Source: Nissolia schottii (Eukaryota; Streptophyta; Magnoliopsida; Fabales; Fabaceae). From it: a stretch of DNA of 64,000 nt. Position 1 is the first letter of the stretch, and each line of letters starts with the position of its first letter. The notes under the pieces are model-generated. The model searched no databases and was not told the DNA's origin. It saw only the letters and a program-made list of their open reading frames with translations. This document shows positions 48,701-55,999 of this stretch, piece by piece. A program made the position numbers and the translations under genes. The DNA is taken from assembly GCA_003254905.1 (NCBI GenBank), contig QANU01027572.1, positions 1-64,000 of the forward strand, given 5' to 3'.

Positions 48701-49018
48701 ATATCCCACAAGTCCGGCCAGGAGTCTTTGCAGTGGGCACGACGTTGGAGGAGCAATTGCTGGGTGCTCTCAGCGAAAATCCAAACGTGAACGGCTCGAT
48801 GGTAATCCCCATCTCGATGAACGTCCCCTCTAAACACAAGAGTATGCAGTTGCTTATGCTGACTGTAACGCTTGGTTGGAGGGGGTTAGTGAGTAGTAAT
48901 ATTACCTGGGCTTGGAAATCCCGGTTTTGAGACCAGACTTGGTCAGAACGTCGAGGAGCTCTTCCTCTTGGCTCTGCATCTGCGACTGCGAGTGTTGAAA
49001 ATGGGCTCCTTCGGCCAT
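13065..49018 (-). CDS. NUDX3: Nudix hydrolase 3: fused Nudix + M49 dipeptidyl-peptidase III-like protein, 21 exons
   Basis: Exons (minus): 49018-48906, 48829-48650, 48475-48398, 47967-47871, 42985-42852, 42267-42186, 40994-40908, 40571-40465, 31736-31565, 31486-31254, 31143-31062, 28467-28402, 26956-26879, 26780-26685, 23171-23065, 22958-22790, 15096-15013, 14419-14325, 14243-14153, 14064-13918, 13118-13065; 2352 nt, 783 aa. The layout matches Arabidopsis NUDX3 (At1g79690, about 770 aa). The Nudix box is at residues 85-107 ([23 protein letters not shown]), with D91 where E is canonical. The M49 zinc motif is [10 protein letters not shown] at 604-613, and the second metal motif EEAKAD is at 637-642. 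Nudix domains hydrolyse nucleoside-diphosphate-linked compounds, and M49 enzymes are Zn dipeptidyl peptidases. Peptidase activity of the plant fusion is inferred. The start [13 protein letters not shown] opens the only suitable frame. The C-terminal exon ([17 protein letters not shown]) is short and 0.8 kb downstream. No transit peptide is obvious. Confidence 0.93.
13566..13790. repeat. Imperfect ~125-base direct duplication in the last NUDX3 intron
   Basis: Two segments share GATGCTAA(G/T)ATAAA, TGTTCAATTGAAA and AGACTTCA/AGGCTTCA plus GAATTTT in the same order, starting near 13569 and 13694. They are well diverged. Confidence 0.4.
14885..14965 (+). mobile_element. RTE-type LINE 3' end fragment
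   Basis: The order TGGTTTGAATG, then a run ending TAATCCATGTAGCCGA(T)CCCA, matches the conserved 3' terminal region of plant RTE-clade LINEs (also shared by some SINEs). A close relative lies at 27718-27805. Truncated at both sides. Confidence 0.5.
15312..15412 (-). mobile_element. Short LTR/TRIM-like fragment
   Basis: Read on the minus strand it begins TGTTAGAGTCTCACATCGCT, then a GGC word and a TATA-like ATATAGAG. This pattern is seen in small LTRs (TRIM-like). Relatives lie at 44317-44375 and 45589-45690 on the plus strand. Confidence 0.45.
15711..16019 (+). mobile_element. Ty1/copia 5' LTR and primer-binding site (element A)
   Basis: A 190-base block opens TGTTGGAAAT and ends TTCTCA at 15900. 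Two bases later comes TGCTATCAGAGCTGG, a one-base variant of the Met-tRNA primer site TGGTATCAGAGC. Its leader is interrupted at 16019 by element B and continues after 20195. No coding part remains next to it. Confidence 0.6.
16020..16270 (-). repeat. LTR of element B (3' LTR in element orientation)
   Basis: 251 bases, TG...CA ends on the plus strand, adjacent to the purine tract at 16271 and to TSD AGAAC at 16015. Confidence 0.92.
16278..19649 (-). pseudogene. Broken copia pol polyprotein of element B
   Basis: In minus-strand order: protease region [11 protein letters not shown] (19649-19242; Arg where the DSGA active-site glycine is expected), GAG-pre-integrase with HYCLGHLN (19263-18877), integrase core pieces (18806-18468), integrase C-terminal linker (18398-17898), reverse transcriptase start [22 protein letters not shown] (17665-17216) and RNase H with [13 protein letters not shown] (17009-16278). 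Frameshifts separate all of these. The segment that should hold the YVDD catalytic motif, between 17216 and 17009, is short and motif-less. The element cannot encode a working polyprotein. Most of gag is not recognisable. Confidence 0.9.
19947..20190 (-). repeat. LTR of element B (5' LTR in element orientation)
   Basis: 244 bases, roughly 90 percent identical to 16020-16270 by eye. The primer site lies immediately to its left and TSD AGAAC to its right. Confidence 0.92.
20407..21287 (+). mobile_element. Truncated Ty1/copia element C (LTR, primer site, start of gag)
   Basis: An LTR ending TTTTTCTACA at 20960 is followed directly by TGGTATCAGAGCATGG (primer site). Then comes gag sequence [18 protein letters not shown]... 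[13 protein letters not shown], typical of copia gag N-termini. The LTR holds a Stowaway-type MITE (20514-20797). The element is cut off at 21287 by the LTR of element D. The left LTR limit is uncertain (TG at 20407 or about 20434). Confidence 0.75.
20514..20797. mobile_element. Stowaway-like MITE
   Basis: Terminal inverted repeats of about 28 bases begin CTCCCTCCGTTTTTATTT on the left. The right end mirrors this (GTCCCTCTGTTTTTATTT on the minus strand). Both ends abut a TA dinucleotide (20512-20513, 20798-20799), the Tc1/mariner target. Length is 284 bases with no coding capacity. The CTCCCTCCG terminus is characteristic of plant Stowaway elements. Confidence 0.9.
21288..22390 (+). mobile_element. 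LTR element D: 5' LTR, primer site and non-coding leader
   Basis: The LTR spans 21288-21535 (TGTTAAGAAT ... ACTTAACA) and contains a TATA-like TCTATAAATAGG near 21394. It is followed by TGGTATAAAAGTGGTGCC, a degraded Met-tRNA primer site. The rest has no pol. It holds codon-like but frame-broken sequence and a five-copy tandem repeat (22120-22356). No 3' LTR was found. A TGTTAAGCAAAAA word at about 22389 may be a trace of one. Confidence 0.7.
22120..22356 (+). repeat. Five-copy ~47-base tandem repeat
   Basis: Each unit reads roughly TGTGCCTACGCCTTTCCGG, then a GGTTCTGGTG variant, then CTTCATTCCCGTGCCAC. Units start near 22120, 22168, 22215, 22262 and 22310. The middle units are the most alike. 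The repeat lies in the leader of element D. Confidence 0.8.
24510..24860. repeat. CCA/ACC-rich low-complexity region
   Basis: Dense CACCACCA, CCACCACC and AACCACTCACC words with little G. It probably corresponds to the leader or gag start of the surrounding LTR element. Confidence 0.6.
25700..25894 (-). mobile_element. tRNA-derived SINE with poly(A) tail and 14-base TSD
   Basis: On the minus strand the body starts at a CCAACGAGGGTTGG word and carries an A-box-like TGGTAAGCGGCTTGG, a B-box-like GAGTTCGAGACC and a GC-rich 3' half. It ends in a run of A (T's at 25700-25714 on the plus strand). The duplication CTGTTAATGTAATT flanks it at 25686-25699 and 25895-25908. Length is about 195 bases. 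The GC-rich body stands out sharply from the AT-rich intron. Confidence 0.9.
25934..26381. mobile_element. Non-autonomous TIR transposon (hAT or Mutator-like)
   Basis: Ends read CTAAGAAGCACATAC on the left and, on the opposite strand, CTAAGAAGCATAGAC on the right. The interior repeats GTGTCC/GGACAC words (TTGTCCGACACATG, CACGTGTCCGAAAG, CATGTCCGAA). The flanks GTTGTATT and GTTGTACT look like an 8-9 base TSD. No transposase. Confidence 0.6.
27718..27805 (+). mobile_element. RTE-type LINE 3' end fragment
   Basis: The order TGGTTTGAATGCGAACATGG, TTTATGACACGCCG, TTTGATCCATATAACC, AGTGGGACAAGGCTTAG and TTGTTGTTG follows the conserved 3' end and TTG tail of plant RTE LINEs. Confidence 0.6.
28795..29020 (-). 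mobile_element. L1-type LINE 3' end fragment
   Basis: This block resembles 32537-32730: a T-rich start, then GAAGAAT..CA, AAGGATAAGA, CAATCTC and TTTGCACCAAATAGAGGTCAAATGCCTAAT. The last corresponds to the minus-strand tail after the reverse-transcriptase zinc region. Strongly truncated. Confidence 0.45.
29025..29760 (+). mobile_element. SIRE-like Ty1/copia LTR and downstream C-tract
   Basis: The block opens near TGTAACATCACCC. It contains GGACGTAGGCCACAGG followed by GACTGAACCAAGATAAATTT, resembling a conserved tract in SIRE/Maximus-type LTRs (GACGTAGGC..CCGAACCACGTAAAT). It leads into TTGTAATTCATGCCCCCACC with a run of C at 29735-29744, as just after SIRE LTRs. No coding part follows. Confidence 0.5.
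29821..29966. repeat. 73-base tandem duplication
   Basis: Copies at 29821-29893 and 29894-29966 differ at only two bases by eye (GGGTGTC/AGGTGTC and TTTTTTC/TTTCTTC). It lies in NUDX3 intron 11. Confidence 0.9.
30250..30305 (-). mobile_element. 56-base RTE/SINE 3' end insertion with 15-base TSD
   Basis: On the plus strand the insert runs ACAACAACTAAGCC ... GGTCGGCTACATGGATTAG. This is the reverse of the conserved RTE 3' end with its TTG tail. TTGTCCTCACTTACA occurs directly before (30235-30249) and after (30306-30320) it. Confidence 0.8.
31845..32525 (+). mobile_element. Possible copia LTR and primer-site relic
   Basis: The block ends TTTTTCAATACA at about 32506, followed by GTATCAAAGCAGTACC, a decayed version of TGGTATCAGAGCAGTACC. 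The left limit (a TGTTATTAATG word) is a guess. A hAT-like MITE sits in the middle. Confidence 0.35.
32008..32422. mobile_element. hAT-like MITE
   Basis: The left end TAAGGCTTGATTTGG is mirrored on the right (TTAGGCTTGGTTTGATT on the opposite strand). Further paired words include GAGCTCTCAAACGCTC and AAAAGCATAAG. Flanks carry AACACTA/AACACCTA, an imperfect TSD. No coding capacity. Confidence 0.65.
32537..34748 (-). mobile_element. L1-type non-LTR retrotransposon, 3' part, broken
   Basis: Minus-strand order from the right: [34 protein letters not shown] and [10 protein letters not shown] (Asn replaces an Asp of the FADD catalytic motif) at about 34740-34414; [20 protein letters not shown] and KGGLGLGNL at 34111-33890; then the zf-RVT region [32 protein letters not shown] (33181-32648). 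The 3' end is marked by a run of T at 32537-32544, a short poly(A) tail in element orientation. The copy is interrupted by a palindromic MITE at 33191 and is cut at 34748 by an LTR. Confidence 0.88.
33191..33436. mobile_element. Palindromic MITE inside the LINE
   Basis: The two halves are inverted copies. The left begins GAATAAACGATCAAATTAG. The right, on the opposite strand, begins GAATAAAACACCAAATCAG. Words such as AAATTTGTCCC and GGGACTAATTTGATG recur. It interrupts the LINE just past the zf-RVT region. A family member lies at 41672-41852. Confidence 0.8.
34749..36830 (+). mobile_element. LTR-type sequence opening TGTAACACCC (probable Ty3/gypsy)
   Basis: The block begins exactly where the LINE stops, with TGTAACACCC, the usual start of Del/Tekay-type chromovirus LTRs. 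It contains TCTAGTGGGACCGTCATCCCC and GCATGCAGGATGGTGAGGGG, which I associate with LTRs of this type. No primer site, gag or pol was found, so it may be a solo LTR. The right limit is uncertain. A TGAAG at 36371 after CATGCA matches the five bases before 34749, but typical LTR-like sequence seems to continue beyond it. Confidence 0.5.
35466..35966 (-). pseudogene. 166-codon proline-rich open frame antisense in the LTR-type block
   Basis: An ATG-started minus-strand frame ([20 protein letters not shown]...) runs uninterrupted for 166 codons. It includes a Pro/Ser-rich middle and an acidic [20 protein letters not shown] do not know the family. It lies within sequence that otherwise reads as an LTR on the plus strand, so it is more likely part of the mobile element than a host gene. 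Confidence 0.35.
36831..40464. other. Remainder of NUDX3 intron 8, unassigned repeat-like DNA
   Basis: Several medium-length frames on both strands show no motif I can name. The minus-strand frames at about 36813-37700 may be the 5' part of an L1-type LINE, but no zinc knuckle or endonuclease motif is visible. A 23-base perfect tandem duplication lies at 37447-37492. The stretch 38790-40150 is C/T-rich on the plus strand. Confidence 0.25.
37447..37492. repeat. 23-base perfect tandem duplication
   Basis: TCAACTCCATCATGGTTG followed by TCAAA occurs twice in a row. Confidence 0.9.
41672..41852. mobile_element. Palindromic MITE in NUDX3 intron 6
   Basis: The left half starts CTAAATGAGTAAACCATC. 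The right half, on the opposite strand, starts CTAAGATGGAGTAAACCATC. AAATTCGTCCCCAAGG words recur in both orientations. The pattern matches the element at 33191-33436. Confidence 0.75.
42655..42704. repeat. (GA)n microsatellite
   Basis: A run of more than twenty GA units, nearly pure, in NUDX3 intron 5. Confidence 0.95.
43067..43096. repeat. (CA)n microsatellite
   Basis: About fourteen CA units with one CCC interruption, in NUDX3 intron 4. Confidence 0.9.
43431..44218. mobile_element. Element with long terminal inverted repeats
   Basis: The left end GGAAAAAATCTAATTTACCC and the right end (opposite strand) GGGAAAACTCTAATTTAGCCC are followed in both by GGTCATGTGCATTT or ATCATGTGCATTT and a TTT.AAA..GTGCAA block. 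The arms span roughly 90 bases. The interior has no recognised transposase. A Mutator-like MITE is the best guess. No clean TSD was seen. Confidence 0.6.
44317..44375 (+). mobile_element. TRIM-like LTR fragment
   Basis: TGTTAGAGTCTCACATTGCT followed by GAGAGATATGGCC. Similar to 45589-45690 and to the minus-strand fragment at 15312-15412. It ends where the LTR of the next element begins. Confidence 0.5.
44376..45018 (+). mobile_element. Truncated Ty1/copia element: LTR, primer site, gag start
   Basis: The LTR spans 44376-44631 (TGTCAATAGA ... AAGTATGACA) and is followed by TGGTATCAGTCTGG (primer site). From about 44800 the plus strand encodes [20 protein letters not shown] (after correcting one in-frame stop) and [20 protein letters not shown], typical of copia gag. 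It stops abruptly at 45018, where LINE sequence begins. Confidence 0.8.
45019..45588 (-). mobile_element. L1-type LINE reverse-transcriptase fragment
   Basis: The minus strand encodes [20 protein letters not shown], a CMDNEKALG stretch, [20 protein letters not shown] and [12 protein letters not shown], the N-terminal half of plant L1 reverse transcriptases, with frame breaks. It fits tightly between the copia gag fragment and a TRIM-like LTR piece. Confidence 0.75.
45589..45690 (+). mobile_element. TRIM-like LTR fragment
   Basis: TGTATTAGAGTCTCGCATTG, GATATAGCCTAGATAGC, then GGCAACCCTCCCCATTGAGC and GGGTTGAGTTAGGCCC. Same family as 44317-44375. Confidence 0.5.
45780..46520 (-). mobile_element. 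Ty1/copia gag remnant
   Basis: On the minus strand, from about 46510, the sequence encodes [20 protein letters not shown] and [20 protein letters not shown], a typical copia gag start. Further on come [15 protein letters not shown] and [16 protein letters not shown], a zinc-knuckle-like tail. Frames are broken. The sequence to the right (to about 47470) may hold its leader and LTR, but no primer site was found. Confidence 0.65.
46830..46985. repeat. Imperfect ~86-base direct duplication
   Basis: AGC(G/A)GACCG(G/A)AAGGAAGACATAGT followed by ACCACAAACAACA occurs at about 46859 and 46945, each preceded by an ATAGCTACCACC- or CCACCCACC-like word. Confidence 0.5.
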
Positions 49019-50688
49019 TGCGATGGACACAGACAGCTCAGAAATGGGATGTAGAAAATTAGCTTAAGAATCTTTGGTATACTTGTCTCATGTTTTTTTA
49101 ACGCAGAGAAAACATTTAACAGAATATCTAGAAAGAAACCTATTCTAAGTTTTATGATTTTAACCTTTTTTTTTTTTTAAGGTTGTTTCTTCGGTACTCT
49201 AATTTTTATAAGGGTATCAATATTTTTTTTATATTTTAATAGTCATGATTTATTTTTAAATTTAAAATAATAAATAATTTAAATTAGTAGGACGATATCA
49301 TTTAATTTGATGGGATATCGGGGTAAGACCCTTTCCATAGCTTGTGTGTTAGGAAATTTATCAAATGCTACCTTATTGGCCAACTAAAAGACTTAAGAGG
49401 GGAGAGAGTTTAACTGAATATATAACGTTTATTATATAACAAGCAAAAGTGTATAGATTCAATATGAATCAAAAAGACATTTTCAATAAAGAATTAAAAC
49501 TCTAAAGTTGCAAGCCGTTGGGTTATGCTCATGAAGAAGCAAATCAAAAGACAAGTCTGAACAACATAAATATCCTTTATGTGAGAAGAAAATCAAGTTT
49601 TCTTCCATTAATTTTATCATTAAGGAACCAAAGTCCATATCCCAAAAAAGTTTGTTCAACTTTGTTATGTATATCACCTATTTTCTTGCTTAATCTGTGA
49701 TAGTCATCATAAACAGAACATATGACATTTGACAAAAAAAATAAAAAGAAAAATATCAGCAAACCCCTCTCACATTATTTAGATATCTTTTAAAATAATT
49801 AATTTCATCCCCTAACTTCTAAATGTCAACACAAGTAATCCTCCGTGAGTCCCCAACTTCTTGTAGAATGAGCAAGAGATTAACGAAAAATGAAATTTGA
49901 TTAACATGAGTTTTTTTTTTTTTATTAACTCAATTGACCTTTTAAAAAGATACATGACCAAATTGAATAAAACCAATGCAAGTAGAGAATTCATAATGGT
50001 ATTTTGGCCATTGGCAAAAGTATCACCTTTTTAACCAATTCCCACAAAATTATACAAATATTTTTAAAATAATCAGAATCACATTAGCTGAAACTATAAC
50101 GGATAGAAAGAATAGCTACTCCGAAAAAATTGTTTTCGACTTTAACAACTCTAACAAAAATCAATTTCTGTAATCAGGTGTTTTAGAATCTGATAAAATA
50201 AAATAATAACGCATCCCAAATCCTAGTTAACTTGGCTAAAAACAAAACACTTTCAACTAGCAATCCTACGTAATACGTATAAGCATCCTTTTTCGTTACG
50301 TATCCCAACTGAATTCTTGGTTAACTTTAGTTCAAAAAATCAGTGTCCACCTCGTATTCTCGACTTCCTTTGTTGTTATTTTTCTATTTTTATTTAGCGA
50401 AGACTTACGGAAAAATAACAGCCCCAATAAATTCTCTTCAAAAGGGCTCAGTTTGGGAATCTTAACGATGTTGGAATTTGTATCTTTAGCAAATCAAATT
50501 ATTTTACCTTTTTCCCAATGGCTTTCAATGCCTCATTTGTTCAAACTCTGCATTAGAGTCACTACTAGGATCATCTTCTTCAAGTCACAGCATTTGAAGG
50601 CGCAAAGCTTTACTTTTGCATTATTAAATGATGGTGATGATGGAAAGAGATAGTACTATCTTATTATCTTACAAAATAATATGGTAAA
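49019..50688. other. Intergenic: NUDX3 promoter side and ISPE 3' side
   Basis: 1.7 kb between the NUDX3 start (minus) and the ISPE stop (minus). AT-rich with poly(T)/poly(A) runs at 49168-49178 and 49911-49922. I found no gene or recognisable mobile element. NUDX3 regulatory sites should lie near 49019-49400, but none can be named. Confidence 0.3.
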
Positions 50689-53600
50689 TCAAACAGTCTC
50701 TGATGCATGAGGAGCAGAGCCAGTAGGACTTGAAGAAGGTTCTCTGTACCACTGATTTGCCTCTCGAGTGAGAAAATAAGCATCTGCAATTGGGAAAAAG
50801 TGAAGGTGAGAAGGTCCCCATCAGAACCGACTCTATGACTGCATTCTAGTAAGTCAAAAATTCGTTAAGGGGTGAGCATTTTTTGCTTCGCCTTCATGGC
50901 GAAACACTAGGGAATTCAAGATACCTTCATGGTTAAAAAAAACACTGATTGCTATTTATTAAATTCTAAGGTGATAGTGATAACTATGCTCTTCTTCGCA
51001 CACCATTCTTGTCAGTGATGATAAATCATATTTGTCCAAGAATAATAAGGGTGTAAGGACAATAAACCATATCATCAAACACCAGCTCTAGTTGACAAAA
51101 CTAAATGTTTAATGAAACAAAAGCAGCATCCTTTCAATTAATTATGATGGTGAAGCGAACGTTACAGCATAGAATGAACCCATATTGCCATTTGGCATGC
51201 AAGTATTTGATTGGCCCCACAAGGACTGCGTTAAATGGGCTTCAGATACAGCCATGTGTCTGTTCGGTTTGTATCAAGTCTGTGTTGAACAATGTGTATA
51301 CTTTTCAATTAAGGGTAGCTGCTGAAGGGATTATAAGATTCCAACAGCTTATCTTCTGAATACTTATAACGCTAAAATGTTAAACCTCCGCATAATACCA
51401 TGCTACGCAAAAATTTGTTGGAAAGTATGAAACACAGAATAATATTTTATCCACTGGATATGTATGTATGTATGTATGCATGCATGTATGGGACAAGGGC
51501 TTCAAAATATGACAAATTTAGACTTAGTTTTCAAGCCAATTTTATTGAAACATTACCGGACAAGAAGACATTCTTGTGTTCGTCATCATCATAAAGAAAT
51601 TGGGGAGGATCAGGCGAACCAATTCCAACAATAGTGCTTCCACTGCATGAGATGAATTAAGACATCACAATATAATATAAGATGCCTGATTGCATGTTTT
51701 AAAATAAAGACACCGTAAAATTGCAAGAACAAAGAGCAAAATAAATACTGGACAACAACTAGAAAAGAATCTGAAGCATGTCATTTGTGATTTCAGCGCA
51801 ATTAATATCTTTCAGATCAGGGAACAGAAATGCCAGAATAAACATTGAAGAATACAAGGTTTTTCAATGTTTTCACCTTCCTGACATAAAAACAGCATCG
51901 TATTCTCCACGACTAGCTGCAGTAATCCGCTGTTTCAGTTGTTTGAGAGATGGGAGGACTTCAAATGCAGGAAGTTCTACAGATGAAAAACAAGGAAAAT
52001 ATTATAAACAAAATGGAAATGCAAATGCTTTCTTATCCACCAGAACAGTAATTTTGATTAATGTTCTGATACTTTGTACATGTGAATCAGTATCTGTCAA
52101 TGTTATGATTTATGAAGGTTTGATTTGCAAGACATATAGGGGCATTACCAGCTAGACTATGTTCAAGAATAATATAAAAAGTGTGTTCAAGAAGATCAAA
52201 TCGAAGCCAAACTGAAAAAAAATATACTCAGCTATACATACCTAAATCATTAATACAAACATCTTGTGATATCCCATTCCTTTTGATATTCTCCAGCAAT
52301 GTTAAAGGATCAACCTTACTGGTCTGGTCCAACTTTAGACACTGTATCATTGGAAGTTAAATTTGAGATGACAAAAATTGAGGGAAAAGTATAGTTTTGT
52401 TCTTATTCTGAAAAGTCAAATACCTTGTAAACTTCTGCAGTTGAACAAGCCTGTGGGGGCTTTATCAGAACCAATGGAATGTCCAAAGATATTGGTGGAG
52501 GAATATTTTGAACTATCTGTGTAGGTGAAATAAAAACTGAATGGAATATAATGGCTACAAAAATCATTACAAATCAGAAAAAATAGTTGAATACCTTCAC
52601 ATTTCAATTTTTACGGGAGACATAAATCCCGCCCCATTCATTTTAAAAAAGATCTGATATCTTCTCGTAATAAATACTAAAAGTTTCTAGTAAAAAGATC
52701 AATCAAGTTTCAATTGTTGGGTCCACTCACTTTTATTATACAAAAATAATATCAACTTTAATCAGCAGTGAGTGACTATCAGATTTCAATACCGTGATAC
52801 TACGCTGTATTGCAAGACAGTCGCATAAGTTTATGCACAACCTTAAATTTTCTACCCATTAGGAATTCACTTAGCCACAAATCACATATTATCCACTAGC
52901 AGCACATGTTGAGCACCCAGAAAGAAAGGTGTAACCATAGGGGAAGTAAAATAGTAAACATCTCAGAGTTTTTCTCAATTCGAACGTAGAGGAAGGAAGG
53001 TACCTAATGTTAAGACTGACCTCACCTCTCCCGGTGCAATAGGCTGCTCCAAGAGAGAAAAAGAAGGGAATATCTGAACCAATCTCACTTGACCATTCTT
53101 GGAGTTCTTTCTCTGTGGCAAGACAGCCACTGAATTGATTTGCTGCCCATAGTGCAGTTGCGGCATTGCTACTTCCACCTCCAAGCCCTGCCCCAGTGGG
53201 TACCCGTTTATCAAGATGAATCTGACAGCAGAATGAATATGAACAATATACATTAAATCTTCTCCAAAGTACAGTTCCAAACAATATAAAAAGGCATACA
53301 ATTTTTTTTATTCAAAATAACAAAGAAAAAAATATCAGAAGAAAATAGCATTGTCATTTCATACCCAGAAGAACTTATCACTGCCAGTTTTCTTCCTGTA
53401 AAGATTAAGCGCCTTAATAATCTGCAGAAAGGAAGAATATCCACATAGCATCCACTAAGAGAACGAGGAGAGTCAAAAAGCATGGAAGGAAAAACAGTAG
53501 TTAGTGCTGTGTTACCAGATTTGTATCATCAAGGGGCACCCCAGACACATTGGTCGAAAGACGATCCACAGTTTTTGACGGTGACAAAGAGAACTTAATT

Positions 53601-54280
53601 ATATCACCTAGACTTATCACCTGAAGACTCCAAAGGGATAGGTAAGGCATGCTCAAGAATTAATTTATAAAAATAAATAAATAACAAGTAGATGAAAATA
53701 ACAGCACCAAAGCATTCACCAAAATGTGATCTTAACTTACATGGAATAGAGAAGCCAAATCATGATACCCATCTTCCCTTTTGTTGGTTATTCTCAAGAA
53801 AACATTTATCTGCATCAAATGGGTAAGCATTTTCAATACAAGCAAACAAATTCTGACAGCCTCTAATCAACAGAACGATTGGTTGGTTACCACCTTGCAT
53901 GGAGAAAACAAAGTAAGCCTGGAAAGGGGAGCATCCCTGTCCACTTCATCAGCCAACTTGTTTACCCTTCCCTCAGGATCATACACAATCTAATTTTACC
54001 AACACACAATTACAACCTCAGAAAAACAACAATAAAAAAAAAAGTAAAATTCCATTCAGCAAAACAAGAAAAAGAAGGGAGAAAAAAAAACCTCTACTTG
54101 TTTCCTGGAAGTGGTGGAATCAGAAACCATGGCTCTAACAAACTGGGGTCTCTCAAACCGAAGCTTGGTGTGACGATTGGATGGCCCATTAGGCCTGAAT
54201 TGAGTCAGATGGCTGCGACCGAAGGAATTCCGAGAAGAGTGAAAGACATGGCCACTGCACAGAAAGTGAGTGGAAGCCAT
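50689..54280 (-). CDS. ISPE: 4-diphosphocytidyl-2-C-methyl-D-erythritol kinase, plastid (CMK), 11 exons
   Basis: Exons (minus): 54280-54092, 53989-53894, 53809-53741, 53620-53516, 53421-53365, 53221-53021, 52516-52424, 52341-52242, 51976-51877, 51642-51557, 50783-50689; 1191 nt, 396 aa. This GHMP kinase phosphorylates the 2-hydroxyl of CDP-methylerythritol with ATP in the plastid MEP pathway to isoprenoids. Visible motifs are SPCKINVFL (residue 93 on; K95 matches the conserved active-site lysine), PTGAGLGGGSSNAA (180-193, ATP-binding glycine loop), GSDIPFF (D222, catalytic aspartate equivalent) and MSGSGSTIVG (334-343). Residues 1 to about 55 are Ser/Arg/Phe-rich and acid-poor, as in a chloroplast transit peptide. 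The donor of exon 6 was set after GGTGAG rather than five bases earlier, because only this choice keeps frame into IVQNIPPP. Length is normal for plants. The gene lies between NUDX3 (same strand) and MOC1 (opposite strand). Confidence 0.95.
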
Positions 54281-55079
54281 GGATGGGTGAAAGATTGTAA
54301 CTTCGGTCGCAGATACCGTCGAAGACAATCGTTTTATCGGTCCAAAGTCAAAGGCAAGTTTGGGGAGGTTATTATAAACTATACATCAATACTTTGAATA
54401 TAAAAAACTTAACGGGAAAAGCTAGCAAGGATTAGGATTAAGGAATTAATAATAAAAAAATTAAATTTTTTAATGCATTTAATGCATTAAAATGTTAAAA
54501 AAATGTTTGTTTTAATGAAATATTTTCTCTTTTTTATTAAAGTATCTTTAGTAAAACTCAAATTTTATATTGGTACAAAAATTTAATTTAATGTTTATTC
54601 AACTCTCTTTTAAATAACGTGTTAATTTGTATTTGGTATAGGAGCTAAATAATATGGTTCATGTTTAGTTAAAAACCAGAATGTTCCTTGTTATATTATA
54701 TTCTCTCCCTTTTGTCAGTATTTATTAAAATAAATTTCAATTTAGGATTTTAAATTATTTCATCTCCCATTTCCATGTAGCTCTCATTCTAACAATGCTC
54801 TTAGTTATTAAGCAACCATTTATGAATTATTAGAAGGTGATAAAACACTGGCATCACATAATAATGGAGTTAAACAGGGATAATATTGTACATTTAAATA
54901 TTTCTTTTATAATACCAATAAAATCTATGTTTTTTCTTAATATTTATACTGTCCAAATTTATACTGTCCAAATTTGATCACTTATTTTAAAATAGAGAAA
55001 ATTATTATTTTTTCCTTACTTATTCTTTTCTCTTTCTTTCTTCCCCCTCCTTCACTCTCACCACCCTCCAATATTACTA
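54281..55079. other. ISPE upstream region
   Basis: Probable ISPE promoter and leader on the minus strand. AT-rich; a small direct duplication (CTGTCCAAATTTATA) lies at about 54951-54975. No TATA box selected. Confidence 0.3.
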
Positions 55080-55970
55080 AGGCCATTATCATTGACATCA
55101 AGACTGGCTGACCTCTAAGACAAGACTACTGGCTGACCTCTAAGACAAGACTATCGCAAAGATAATAACTCATCTAAAAGTAACTAGGGCCGCATTATGA
55201 TAAATGTCCTACATAGGGTGAATATTGCAACACGATCTAAGACTTAGAGGAAAAATAGGTTGTAAAGATAGTTTTATGGAGGGAACGGTTAATGTTTTTG
55301 AATACAAAAGATAACCTCCTATCTGACGTGACCCACGAGGGAAAGTAACTTCCTACCTTCAGAGATGTGGCACAACCGCTAAGGGGCGTGACCAAGGAAC
55401 CCGCTACATGTATGTGTCATACATGCACGCATAACCGGCCCATGTTTTGCGGGCCATAATGGGTCGAGTTGGTAACCGTTGCAGTGCTGGGGGAAGACAG
55501 TTAAGAGCCCTGAAACTCTATAAATAGAGGGCTCCTGGGACAAATTCGTAGTGGTTCACTGACTTACCGAACGACTCACATAAGTCCCCTAACCGGCAAT
55601 CAGCAATATGAGGAAGCTCAGCGTACGCCACCACCGTTTTCTTTTTCACTTTATTTCCTGCTTTCATAGGAGTAGCTCGTAGCTCGTAGCTTTTCTCTGA
55701 TCCTTATCCCACTCTTTTCTCCCCTTTCTACGTTGTAACCTCCTTCGCCCTTGGCAAGGACATTGTAATCAAAATCATCGTTCGGTGATCATAAATATAA
55801 CTGCAATTTCAGTCTCTCACTTCCCACTCCCCTCTCGATTGCAAATTCACGCCCCTGTTCTTTACTAAGAACGTTGCAACCGTCTGTCCCCATTAAAACA
55901 ATCTTTTGCGTTTGCGCCGAGAGATTCTCTGGAATTATTTCGCGTGAAACAAATGTTTCAGTGTGGTGTA
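55080..55970 (+). mobile_element. LTR-like sequence between ISPE and MOC1
   Basis: It contains a strong TATA box (CTCTATAAATAGAGGG, about 55517-55532). About 200 bases on comes a GTTGTAACCTCC..TTGTAATCAAAATCATC tract, as in LTR U3-R-U5 organisation. Its base composition is more GC-rich than the flanks. A 25-base perfect tandem duplication (ACTGGCTGACC + TCTAAGACAAGACT) lies at 55103-55152. No internal coding region or TSD was identified, so it may be a solo LTR. Confidence 0.45.
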
Positions 55971-55999
55971 ATATTTGTTTGTGTGAGGTAATGTTTGTT

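Noticed and set aside
53965..54328. Longer ISPE N-terminus starting upstream of 54280.
   Set aside because: The upstream in-frame start is TTG, not ATG. The ATG at 54280 gives a normal transit peptide and length.
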